Below are positions 51,161-59,309 of a DNA stretch of 64,000 nucleotides, piece by piece. Source of the DNA: DATEAV01 sp964575425 (GTDB taxonomy: Bacteria > Chloroflexota > Anaerolineae > Anaerolineales > E44-bin32); the NCBI GenBank assembly GCA_964575425.1, contig CAZNRD010000007.1, forward strand, positions 1-64,000. The letters are read 5' to 3'. The position numbers and the translations under genes are program-made. The notes under the pieces were generated by a model that did not search any database, was not told the origin of the DNA, and saw only the letters and a list, made by a program, of their open reading frames with translations. Each line of letters opens with the position of its first letter. Position 1 is the first letter of the stretch.

Positions 51161-52519
51161 ATGCCACAGTCTTTGCGCGAAGCCCTCGACTACTCGACCC
51201 ACTGGCTGGAGCTCATCCACCGGGAAGCCTTGAACGAGCCCGAGGCCAAGGCCGTCATCGAGGAAGCCAAGGTCAACTTCGCGGAGCACTTCAACCGCGG
51301 CTGGTTGGAGTACCGCAAGTCGGTCACCGAGGCGGGGGATTGGGCGGCGACGGAATGGACCGGTCACGGCGCAGTCTTCCAGGACCTGCTCGGCCGCGAG
51401 TACATCGACTGCCTGGGTGGGTACGGCATGATGAACCTGGGTTGGGCCCATCCCGAGGTCGTGGCCGCCGTCCAAGCCCAGTTGAGGCGCACCCCGATGC
51501 CGAGCCAGGAACTGATCGACCCGCTGCGCGGCGTTCTGGCCCGGCTCATGGCGCTCATCACGCCCGGCGACATCAAGTATTCCTTCTTCTGCGCCAGCGG
51601 CACGGAGACCATCGAAGGCGCCATCAAGCTGGCCAAGATGTATACGCGCAAGCCCGCGTTCATCGCCGCCCTCAAGGGCTTCCACGGCAAGACGATGGGG
51701 GCGCTCAGCATGCTGGGCAAGGCCGACTTCCGCGAGCCGGCCGGCGTGCTCTACGGTGGGCCGGTCTACCATGTGCCCTTCGGCAACGCGGAGGCGGTCG
51801 AACGCCAGCTGGAAACCTGTCAGGCCGTTGGCACCGGCGTCGCCGCTGTGCTCATGGAGCCAATCCAGGGTGAGGCCGGCGCCATCGTCCCCCCAGACGA
51901 CTTCTGGCCCCGCATTCGTGAAGCCACCCGCCACCACGGCGTGTTGCTCATTGCGGACGAGGTCCAGACGGGTCTGGGCCGGACAGGCAAGCTGTGGGGA
52001 GTGGATCACTGGAACGTGGTACCGGACATTCTTTCAGTGGCCAAATCGCTGGGCGGCGGGGTGATGCCGGTGGGTGCTTTCTGCTCCACCGAAGAGATCT
52101 GGCAGGTGATGATGGAACCCAACCCCTTCATCCATACGACCACGACCGGAGGCGGGGCGCTGGCCTGTAGCGCGGCGATCGCAGCCATCCGCGTCACGCT
52201 GCGTGATCGCCTCTGGGAGCAAGCAGCCGCCAAGGGCGAGTACATCATCCCCAGGCTGCAGGCGCTGGCGGAACGCTTCCCGCAGATTCTCAAGGGCGTC
52301 ACGGGGCGTGGCCTGTTGATCGGAATGCACTTCCACCAGCCCGAGATCGGCTACCGAGTCGCGGCCGGGCTGTTCAAGCGCGGCGTGCTGGTGGCCGGCA
52401 CGCTCACCAGCGCTCATACTATCCGCATCGAGCCGCCCTTGGTCATACCCTACGAACTCCTTGGCGCGGTCCTGGACCGCCTTGAGGACACGCTCAAGGA
52501 GGTCCAGAAAGGGCTGTAG
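51161..52519 (+). CDS. patA: Putrescine aminotransferase
   Basis: A 452-residue class III PLP aminotransferase that converts putrescine and 2-oxoglutarate to 4-aminobutanal (1-pyrroline) and glutamate. It matches E. coli YgjG/PatA along the length: NRGWLEYRKSVTEAGD, YIDCLGGYGMMNLG, SQELIDPLR, KYSFFCASGTE, and LVAGTLTSAHTIRIEPPL near the end. The PLP lysine is K295 in SVAKSLGGGVMP. The gene precedes ptcA and aguA, giving agmatine to putrescine to aminobutanal in one operon. Confidence 0.88.
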   Translation: MPQSLREALDYSTHWLELIHREALNEPEAKAVIEEAKVNFAEHFNRGWLEYRKSVTEAGDWAATEWTGHGAVFQDLLGREYIDCLGGYGMMNLGWAHPEVVAAVQAQLRRTPMPSQELIDPLRGVLARLMALITPGDIKYSFFCASGTETIEGAIKLAKMYTRKPAFIAALKGFHGKTMGALSMLGKADFREPAGVLYGGPVYHVPFGNAEAVERQLETCQAVGTGVAAVLMEPIQGEAGAIVPPDDFWPRIREATRHHGVLLIADEVQTGLGRTGKLWGVDHWNVVPDILSVAKSLGGGVMPVGAFCSTEEIWQVMMEPNPFIHTTTTGGGALACSAAIAAIRVTLRDRLWEQAAAKGEYIIPRLQALAERFPQILKGVTGRGLLIGMHFHQPEIGYRVAAGLFKRGVLVAGTLTSAHTIRIEPPLVIPYELLGAVLDRLEDTLKEVQKGL

Positions 52520-52537
52520 CCCGGGGGAAAGAAGCGG

Positions 52538-53560
52538 ATGGCCCCAAGGCACTTCCTGGACACGCAGGACTTCACCAAGGCCGAGCTGCTCGCGCTGCTC
52601 GAGCTGACGCGCCGGCTGAAGGCCGCCGATCGCGACGGCGTGACCCTCAAGCTGCTGCCCGACCTCTCGCTGGGGATGATCTTCGAAGAGCCATCGACGC
52701 GCACGCGCGTCTCCTTCGAAGTCGCCATGACCGAGCTGGGAGGCCACGCCCTCTACCTGAAGCCCGGCGAGATCCACCTCGGCGTGCGCGAGTCTCTCGA
52801 GGACACCGCCCGGGTGCTCTCACGCATGGTCGACGCCCTCATGGCCCGCACGCTCAAGCACGAGACGGTGGTGGGCCTGGCGCGGGCGGCGACCGTCCCC
52901 GTCATCAACGGATTGACGGACTACAACCACCCCACCCAAGCGGTGTGCGACGTCCTGACGATGATGGAGCACGCTCCGCCTGACCGACGCCTGGAGGACA
53001 TCCGGGTGACCTTCATCGGCGACGCAACCAATGTGCTCAGCTCCCTCATGCACCTTTGCACCCGATTGGGAATGCACTTCACACACGCTGCGCCGAAGCG
53101 CTACCAGCCGCCCCCAGAGTGGCTGGCCATTGCCGAGGTCAATGTCCGCGAATCCGGTGGCAGCCTGCACGTCACCGAGGATGTCGAAGAGGCAGTCCAG
53201 GCGGCGGATTTCATCTACACGGATCTGTGGTGGTGGGTCGGCCAGGAGGAGGAGATCCCCGAACGGCGGGCGGCCTTCATGCCGCGCTACCAGGTCACCA
53301 TGGACCTGCTGCGCCGCGCGCCTCCGCACTGCAAGTTCATGCACTGCCTGCCGGCTTCCCGCAACGTCGAGGTGACCGACGAGGTGATGGATTCTCCGCA
53401 GTCGATCATCTACGACCAGGCAGAAAACCGCCTGCACACCGAGAAGGGCCTCCTCGTCTGGCTGCTCTATCCGCACCTGCCGCGCCCTCCCGCGCGCGTG
53501 CGTGAGGACCACGAGCGTCGCGTGACCTCGCTGTTGGAGGAACTCTTTGCCGGCGCCTGA
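52538..53560 (+). CDS. ptcA: Putrescine carbamoyltransferase
   Basis: A 340-residue transcarbamylase catalysing N-carbamoylputrescine + phosphate to putrescine + carbamoyl phosphate, which can then yield ATP through carbamate kinase. Carbamoyl-phosphate motifs STRTR, HPTQ and HCLPASR are present. It follows Enterococcus faecalis PTC rather than ornithine transcarbamylase: SLGMIFEEPSTRTRVSFEVA, YLKPGEIHLG, NGLTDYNHPTQ, and ENRLHTEKGLLVWLL. Neighbouring agmatine deiminase settles the substrate. No carbamate kinase gene is in the window. Confidence 0.88.
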   Translation: MAPRHFLDTQDFTKAELLALLELTRRLKAADRDGVTLKLLPDLSLGMIFEEPSTRTRVSFEVAMTELGGHALYLKPGEIHLGVRESLEDTARVLSRMVDALMARTLKHETVVGLARAATVPVINGLTDYNHPTQAVCDVLTMMEHAPPDRRLEDIRVTFIGDATNVLSSLMHLCTRLGMHFTHAAPKRYQPPPEWLAIAEVNVRESGGSLHVTEDVEEAVQAADFIYTDLWWWVGQEEEIPERRAAFMPRYQVTMDLLRRAPPHCKFMHCLPASRNVEVTDEVMDSPQSIIYDQAENRLHTEKGLLVWLLYPHLPRPPARVREDHERRVTSLLEELFAGA

Positions 53561-53593
53561 CCCAACACCGCGGCTCGAAAGCAGGGGGCGAGG

Positions 53594-54763
53594 ATGACGG
53601 CGACGCTTGGGAGTCTGCCCCGAGCAGACGGCTTCCGTATGCCGGGCGAATTCGAGCCGCACGCCGGCTGCTGGATGCTGTGGCCCGAACGAACCGACAA
53701 CTGGCGGGAAGGAGCCCGCCCGGCCCAGGCCGCCTTCGCCGCCGTGGCCGCGGCCATCGCCCGCTTCGAGCCGGTCACTGTGGGGGTCTCGGCCCGCCAG
53801 TTCCCGAACGCACGCCAGCGGCTCCCGTCGGATGTGCGCGTCGTCGAGCTGTCCTGCAACGACGCCTGGATGCGCGACTGCGGCCCGACGTTCGTCGTCA
53901 ACGACAGCGGCGTTGTCCGCGGCGTCGACTGGGAGTTCAACGCCTGGGGTGGGCTGAACGGCGGTCTGTACTTCCCGTGGGACCAGGACAACCTCGTGGC
54001 CCGCAAGGTGCTGGACATCGAGCGACTCGACCGCTACAAGGCCGACCTCGTCCTGGAAGGCGGAAGCATCCACGTGGACGGCCAGGGAACGCTGATCACA
54101 ACCGAGCAGTGTCTGCTCAACCCGAACCGCAATCCCGGCCTGAGCCGAAATGCGATCGAGGCACGGCTGAAAGACTACCTGAACGTCGACGCCGTGATCT
54201 GGCTGCCGCGCGGCGTCGTCCACGACGAGACCAGCGGGCACGTCGACAACCTGTGCTGCTTCCTGCGCCCGGGCGTCGTGGTCCTGACCTGGACCGACGA
54301 TGCCTCCGACCCGCAGTACGAGGTCTCGCGCGAGGCATTCGAAGTCTTGATGACAGCGCGCGATGCGCGCGGACGCCGCCTGGAGGTCCACAAGTTCCAT
54401 CAACCGGAGCCGGTGCGCATTCGCGCCGACGAAGCAGAGGGCGTCGACCCCATCGAGGGAACGCTGCCGCGCCGCGCCGGCGATCGGTTGGCCGCATCCT
54501 ACGTCAACTTCTATCTGGCCAACGGGGGCCTGATCCTCCCGGCGTATGGCGACGAACACGATGGCGAGGCCGTCGCCACGCTGGAGGCGCTGTGCCCTGA
54601 TCGTCGCATTGTGCCGCTTCCGGCTCGAGAGATCCTGCTCGGTGGGGGCGGAATCCACTGCATCACCCTGCAGCAGCCGCTGGGCCTGCCGCCCGCGACG
54701 CATGGGTTATCCGGAACGTCAGACGCCAGCCCGTCTCGTGCCGGAAAGGAGGAGACTCCCTGA
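53594..54763 (+). CDS. aguA: Agmatine deiminase
   Basis: A 389-residue guanidino-modifying enzyme (beta/alpha propeller) converting agmatine to N-carbamoylputrescine and ammonia. MPGEFEPHAGCWMLWP, WMRDCGPTFVVN, WGGLNGGLYFPWDQDN, GHVDNLCCFL and the catalytic Cys356 in GGGGIHCITLQQP match the family. The C-terminal tail after the catalytic Cys is about 20 residues longer than usual. It supplies the substrate of ptcA, which lies 34 bases upstream in the same operon. Confidence 0.92.
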   Translation: MTATLGSLPRADGFRMPGEFEPHAGCWMLWPERTDNWREGARPAQAAFAAVAAAIARFEPVTVGVSARQFPNARQRLPSDVRVVELSCNDAWMRDCGPTFVVNDSGVVRGVDWEFNAWGGLNGGLYFPWDQDNLVARKVLDIERLDRYKADLVLEGGSIHVDGQGTLITTEQCLLNPNRNPGLSRNAIEARLKDYLNVDAVIWLPRGVVHDETSGHVDNLCCFLRPGVVVLTWTDDASDPQYEVSREAFEVLMTARDARGRRLEVHKFHQPEPVRIRADEAEGVDPIEGTLPRRAGDRLAASYVNFYLANGGLILPAYGDEHDGEAVATLEALCPDRRIVPLPAREILLGGGGIHCITLQQPLGLPPATHGLSGTSDASPSRAGKEETP

Positions 54764-54825
54764 CGGTGCACTTCCCATCATCCGACTCGTGAACGGGATA
54801 GCTGCGTGCCAAGGAGGATAGGAGA

Positions 54826-56451
54826 ATGGAGTTTGAAGCCTACGAATACGCTGGTCTCGTCCTTGCAGGAATTGTTCTGTTCTTCCTGATTCGCTTGGGT
54901 GTTGGCTATTGGGCCTCGCGCCGGGTGGAAACTACCGTCGACTACATCGTCGCCGGACGTCGTCTGCCCATCTGGTTGGCAGCAGCCTCGATCATGGCCA
55001 CCTGGTTTGCCGCCGAAACGCTGATGGGAGCCAGCTCGACCGCCTACCAGTACGGCCTGCAGGGCGTGGTCTTCGATCCCTTCGGCGCCGCGCTGTGCCT
55101 CTTCCTTTCCGCCTTCTTCTTCGTCCGCCTGATGCGCCGGGCGCGCTACCTGAGCATCATCTCCTTCTTCGACAGCCGTTACGGCAGGGCGATGGGCCTG
55201 CTCGGGTCCTTCGTCCAGATCCTGACCTACTTCGCCTGGACAGGTGCCCAAATCGTCGCCGGAGGCAACATCGTGCACGCGCTGCTCGGCTGGCCGGTCT
55301 GGCTGGGGATGGTCTTGGTGGCGCTGATCGTCACCCTCTACACCGCCATGGGCGGGTTGTGGGCCGACACCACGCTGGACTTCATGCAGATGTTCCTCAC
55401 GGCCAGCGGTGTGACGCTGATCTTCGTCGGCGTCCTGACCGCAGTCGGCGGCTTCTCGGGCCTGACGACCGACGCCGGATCGCTCTACGTCTCGAACCCG
55501 CTGACTCTGCTTCCGATCCCTGGGGAGGGCTACCTGGGCTACGTGGGCCCAACCGGGATGTTCTACTGGATCGCCGCCTGGATGGCTGTCGGCCTGGGGA
55601 GCGTTCCCGCCCAGGACCTGATGCAGCGCTCGATGTCAGCCAAGAACGAGTCGGTCGCCGTCTGGGGGACGTTCGCTGCCGGTGTGCTCTACCTGGTCTT
55701 CGGCGTGATGTCGCCGCTGATCGGCATTGCCATGTTCAAGCTCAACCCGGGACTCCAGCCAGAGCAGACCGAGTTCCTGCTCGTCTCGGCAGCCTTCAAC
55801 TACCTCAACCCGATCCTGGCAGCGCTGTTCATCGCCGCCCTGGCCTCGGCTCTGATGAGCACCTCCGACAGCTCCGTGCTGGCCGGGGCGTCGGTCTTCA
55901 CCCAGAACATCCTCCCGTTCTTCAAGAAGTCGATGACCGACAAGGACAACCTGCGCTGGACGCGCATCGCCGTGGTGGCCAGCGGTGTGATCAGCGTGGT
56001 TATCGCCTTGCTCGCCGCGACGATCTACCGCCTGGCGATGGTCGCCTGGTCGCTGCTGCTGGTCGGCGTGTTTGCCCCGTTCGCCTTTGGCATGTACTGG
56101 AAGAAGGCCAACCGCTCCGGCGCCATCGCCTCCCTGCTGGCCGGGTTCGCCTCCTGGGCGGCGATCGTGCTGTACTACTATCCCTCCACACTCGAGGCGT
56201 GCGGCGGAGACGTGGAGTGCGGGATGTGGGACGCGATCTACATCGCCTCGACCCCGGCGTTCATCATCTCCGTCGTTACTTTGATCGTGGTCTCGCTGCT
56301 GACCCTGAAGCGCGATCCGCCTCGGCCGCTCACCGACGTCGACGGCAATCCGCTGCCCCTGGCCAACCGGCTGGGGTTCATGCGGCTGCGCAACGGCTGG
56401 ACCGTCGGAAAGGAAGAGACGGCCGGGCCCAGCTCTTCGACCAGAGGCTGA
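54826..56451 (+). CDS. Sodium:solute symporter (SSS family), copy 2
   Basis: A 541-residue transporter, paralogous to the one at 44.7 kb: YWASRRVETTVDYIVAGRRL, WFAAETLMGASSTAYQYG, GGLWADTTLDFMQMFL and ALASALMSTSDSSVLAGASVF are nearly the same. About 13 membrane segments. It begins 62 bases after aguA and ends in a long hairpin; its place between agmatine and aminotransferase genes suggests it imports an amine or amino acid. The divergence between copies suggests different substrates. Confidence 0.88.
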   Translation: MEFEAYEYAGLVLAGIVLFFLIRLGVGYWASRRVETTVDYIVAGRRLPIWLAAASIMATWFAAETLMGASSTAYQYGLQGVVFDPFGAALCLFLSAFFFVRLMRRARYLSIISFFDSRYGRAMGLLGSFVQILTYFAWTGAQIVAGGNIVHALLGWPVWLGMVLVALIVTLYTAMGGLWADTTLDFMQMFLTASGVTLIFVGVLTAVGGFSGLTTDAGSLYVSNPLTLLPIPGEGYLGYVGPTGMFYWIAAWMAVGLGSVPAQDLMQRSMSAKNESVAVWGTFAAGVLYLVFGVMSPLIGIAMFKLNPGLQPEQTEFLLVSAAFNYLNPILAALFIAALASALMSTSDSSVLAGASVFTQNILPFFKKSMTDKDNLRWTRIAVVASGVISVVIALLAATIYRLAMVAWSLLLVGVFAPFAFGMYWKKANRSGAIASLLAGFASWAAIVLYYYPSTLEACGGDVECGMWDAIYIASTPAFIISVVTLIVVSLLTLKRDPPRPLTDVDGNPLPLANRLGFMRLRNGWTVGKEETAGPSSSTRG

Positions 56452-56459
56452 AGACCAGA

Positions 56460-56494
56460 CCGGCAGGGGGACATGGCCCATGTCCCCCTGCCGG
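56460..56494 (+). terminator. Perfect 17-bp hairpin after the second symporter
   Basis: ccggcagggggacatgg (56460-56476) is followed after a single base by its exact complement (56478-56494). Allowing a loop of five bases, about 15 pairs remain. It lies 9 bases after the stop and has no U-tract. Confidence 0.55.
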
Positions 56495-56613
56495 AAGTTC
56501 GGAACTGTGTTGCGCAAGGCCTCGACCTGTGCCGGTTGAGGGCCGGGATCGCTCGGGGCGTCCGCCTCTGCTGCCATCGGCTTAGGCTCCGGCGATGAAG
56601 AGGAGGGAACAGG

Positions 56614-57939
56614 GTGATACAGGATTTCTCATCAAGCCATCTCAGCGCCGACGAGATCGTCCGCCTAACCCGGCAGCATGTCTTCTTCTCGTGGTCGGTC
56701 CAGAGCGCCGTGGATCCCATCCCCATCGTCGGCGGCGAGGGCATCTACTACTGGGACGCCGCCGGCAAGCGCTACATGGACTTCTCGTCGCAGCTGATGA
56801 GCCTCAACCTGGGCTACCAGCACCCGAAGGTCGTGCGCGCCATCCAGGAGCAGGCCGCCCGCCTGTGCGCCGCTCACCCCAACACGGCCCACGAGCCCAA
56901 AGCCTTGCTGGGCCAGCGCATCGCGGAGATCGCGCCCGGCGACTTGAACAAGGTCTTCTTCACTTTGGGCGGCGCGGAAGCCAACGAAAACGCCATCAAG
57001 TTCGCCCGCCTGTACACCGGGCGCCACAAGATCATCGCCCGCTACATCTCTTACCACGGTGCCACCTACGGCGCCATCAGCCTCAGCGGCGACTACCGCC
57101 GGCCTCCCGTCGAGCCGGGCATCCCGGGCGTGGTCCACGCCTTCGATCCCTACTGCTACCGCTGCACCTTCGGCTACACGTCGGACATCTGCCACCGCGA
57201 GTGCGTCACGCACATCGAGCAGATGATCCAGTTCGAAGGTCCCGAGACCGTGGCCGCCGTTTTCCTCGAGGGCGTCACCGGCTCCAACGGCATCCTGGTC
57301 CCTCCTGATGACTACTGGCCTCGCCTGCGCGACATCACCCGCAGGTACGGCATCCTGCTCATCGCCGACGAGGTGATGAGCGGCTTTGGCCGGACCGGCG
57401 ACTGGTTCGCCGTGAACCACTGGGGCGTGGTTCCCGACATCATCACCACCGCCAAGGGGCTGACCTCGGGCTACCTGCCGCTCGGCGCAGTCCTCGTCTC
57501 CGACGCCATCGCCCGCCACTTCGACGACCGCATGCTCTACATGGGACTGACCTACTACGGTCACCCGATGTGCTGCGCGGCCGCGCTGGCTACGCTGCAG
57601 GTCTACCAGGAAGAAGGCCTGATCGAAAACAGCCGCGCCATAGGGCAGGTTCTCGCCGCCGAACTGCGGGCCCTCCAGGCGCGGCACGAGATCGTCGGCG
57701 AGGTGCGCTCGATCGGCCTGTTTGCCGCCATCGAACTCGTGCGGGATCGGGCCAGCCGACAGCCGCTCGACGCCCAGTCGATGAACACCGTGAAGCTTCG
57801 TCTGCTCGAAGACGGCCTGACTACGTTCATCAACAAGAACATGGTCTTCGTCTGCCCACCGCTGGTGATCACGCAGGAGCAACTCCTGACGGGGATGGAG
57901 ATCATCGACCGCGCCATCGGGGCCGCCGTCGCTGGATGA
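56614..57939 (+). CDS. Class III PLP aminotransferase (omega-amino acid:pyruvate type)
   Basis: A 441-residue aminotransferase starting at GTG. YYWDAAGKRYMDFSSQLMS, FFTLGGAEANENAIK, SYHGATYGAISLSGD, the PLP Asp in LIADEVMSGFGRTG and K281 in TTAKGLTSGYLPLGA place it in the class III omega-transaminase group (beta-alanine, taurine or diamine substrates). A CYRCTFGY segment near residue 180 adds cysteines, common in the taurine/beta-alanine pyruvate subgroup. Paired with the dehydrogenase at 59.3 kb it could form a beta-amino acid degradation route. Confidence 0.85.
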   Translation: MIQDFSSSHLSADEIVRLTRQHVFFSWSVQSAVDPIPIVGGEGIYYWDAAGKRYMDFSSQLMSLNLGYQHPKVVRAIQEQAARLCAAHPNTAHEPKALLGQRIAEIAPGDLNKVFFTLGGAEANENAIKFARLYTGRHKIIARYISYHGATYGAISLSGDYRRPPVEPGIPGVVHAFDPYCYRCTFGYTSDICHRECVTHIEQMIQFEGPETVAAVFLEGVTGSNGILVPPDDYWPRLRDITRRYGILLIADEVMSGFGRTGDWFAVNHWGVVPDIITTAKGLTSGYLPLGAVLVSDAIARHFDDRMLYMGLTYYGHPMCCAAALATLQVYQEEGLIENSRAIGQVLAAELRALQARHEIVGEVRSIGLFAAIELVRDRASRQPLDAQSMNTVKLRLLEDGLTTFINKNMVFVCPPLVITQEQLLTGMEIIDRAIGAAVAG

Positions 57940-57992
57940 AACGGACGTCCGCGCCGACGGCCCCGGCAGGTTTTTGAAGAGGAGGCAACATC

Positions 57993-59309
57993 ATGACCCC
58001 CGAACCCACACTCACGCAGACACGTGCCCTGTTCCACCGGGCCTGCCAGGTGATGCCCGCTGGCGTCAGTTCGAATTTCCGCTACTGGGGTGAGGACACG
58101 CCGGTGATCTCGCGGGCCCAGGGCGCCTACGTCTGGGACGCCGACGGAAACCGCTACATCGACTACCGCCTCGCCTTCGGCCCGGTCATCCTCGGCCACG
58201 CCGATCCCCGCGTCAACCGCCGCGTGCACGAGGTCATCGACAACGGAACTCTGTGTGCTCACACGCATGTGTTGGAGGTGGAGCTGGCGGAGCGCATCGT
58301 CCGGATGTGCCCCGGGGTGGAGATGGTGCGCTTCGGCAACACGGGCACCGAATCCACCATGCACGCCCTGCGGATCGCCCGCGCCCACACCGGGCGCGAG
58401 AAGATTCTGAAATTCGAGGGCGGCTATCACGGCTTCTATGACTACGCCCTGTGGTCAACGGCCTACACCGCCTATGGGGCCATCGGCTCGCGCAGAAGCC
58501 CGATCCCGGTGGTCAATTCCTCGGGCGTGCCCGGCGCACTGCGCGATCTGGTGATCATCCTGCCCTACAATGAGTTTGAGTTGCTCGAACGGACGGTGAA
58601 GGCGCGCTGGGGCGAGATCGCCGCCATCCTCGTCGAGCCGATCGCCGGCAACATGACCAGCATCCTGCCCCAGCCCGGTTGGCTTGAACTGATCCGACGC
58701 CTGTGCGACGAGTACGGCATCGTCATGATCATGGACGAGGTCAAGACCGGTTTCCGCATCGCCCGCGGCGGGGCCACCGAGTACTTCGGCGTCCGGGGGG
58801 ACCTGATGACTTACGCCAAGTCGCTGGCCAACGGTTACCCCCTGGCCGCCATCGGCGGTTCCCGCGAGGTGATGAGCGTCATCGAACCCGGGCGCGTGGC
58901 CCACGGCGGCACGTACTGCGGCAACCTGGCCGGTGTGGCGGCAGCCCTGGCCACGCTCGAAGTCCTCGAGACCACCGATGCTCTGCAGACAGTGGCCGCC
59001 CGCGGAGCCCGCCTGATGCAGGGGCTCGACGACATCCTCACCGAGGCCGGCGTCGATCACGCCCTCACCGGCCACCCGGCGATGTTCTCCTTTGTCCTCG
59101 GCCGCAGCCAGCCGCCGCGCGAATATCGCGACCTTGAGCACACCGATGTGGGCCTGTACGAACGCCTCCACGCTGCCGCCCGTCGCCGCGGGGTAGAATA
59201 CGAGCTGGATGCCAAAGAGCCCTGGTTCATGTGCGAGGCCCATTCCGAGGCCGATATTGACGAAACGCTGAACGCAATCACCGACGCGGTCAAGGAGGTT
59301 ACCCGGTGA
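57993..59309 (+). CDS. Glutamate-1-semialdehyde aminomutase-like class III aminotransferase
   Basis: A 438-residue PLP enzyme of the HemL-like branch: ARVMPAGVSS-type start (VMPAGVSSNFRYWG), MVRFGNTGTESTMHALRIAR, GGYHGFYDYALW, IMDEVKTGFRIARGG and PLP lysine K276 in TYAKSLANGYPLAAIGG. True HemL is coupled to haem genes, none of which are here, and the C-terminal part is less HemL-like, so it is probably a catabolic amino acid or beta-amino acid aminotransferase. Its stop overlaps the next gene's start (TGATG), so it is coupled to the semialdehyde dehydrogenase. Confidence 0.82.
   Translation: MTPEPTLTQTRALFHRACQVMPAGVSSNFRYWGEDTPVISRAQGAYVWDADGNRYIDYRLAFGPVILGHADPRVNRRVHEVIDNGTLCAHTHVLEVELAERIVRMCPGVEMVRFGNTGTESTMHALRIARAHTGREKILKFEGGYHGFYDYALWSTAYTAYGAIGSRRSPIPVVNSSGVPGALRDLVIILPYNEFELLERTVKARWGEIAAILVEPIAGNMTSILPQPGWLELIRRLCDEYGIVMIMDEVKTGFRIARGGATEYFGVRGDLMTYAKSLANGYPLAAIGGSREVMSVIEPGRVAHGGTYCGNLAGVAAALATLEVLETTDALQTVAARGARLMQGLDDILTEAGVDHALTGHPAMFSFVLGRSQPPREYRDLEHTDVGLYERLHAAARRRGVEYELDAKEPWFMCEAHSEADIDETLNAITDAVKEVTR

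Noticed and set aside
57993..59309. hemL for haem or corrin synthesis
   Set aside because: It has HemL-like motifs, but no tetrapyrrole genes are adjacent and it is translationally coupled to a semialdehyde dehydrogenase, so a catabolic aminotransferase is more likely.
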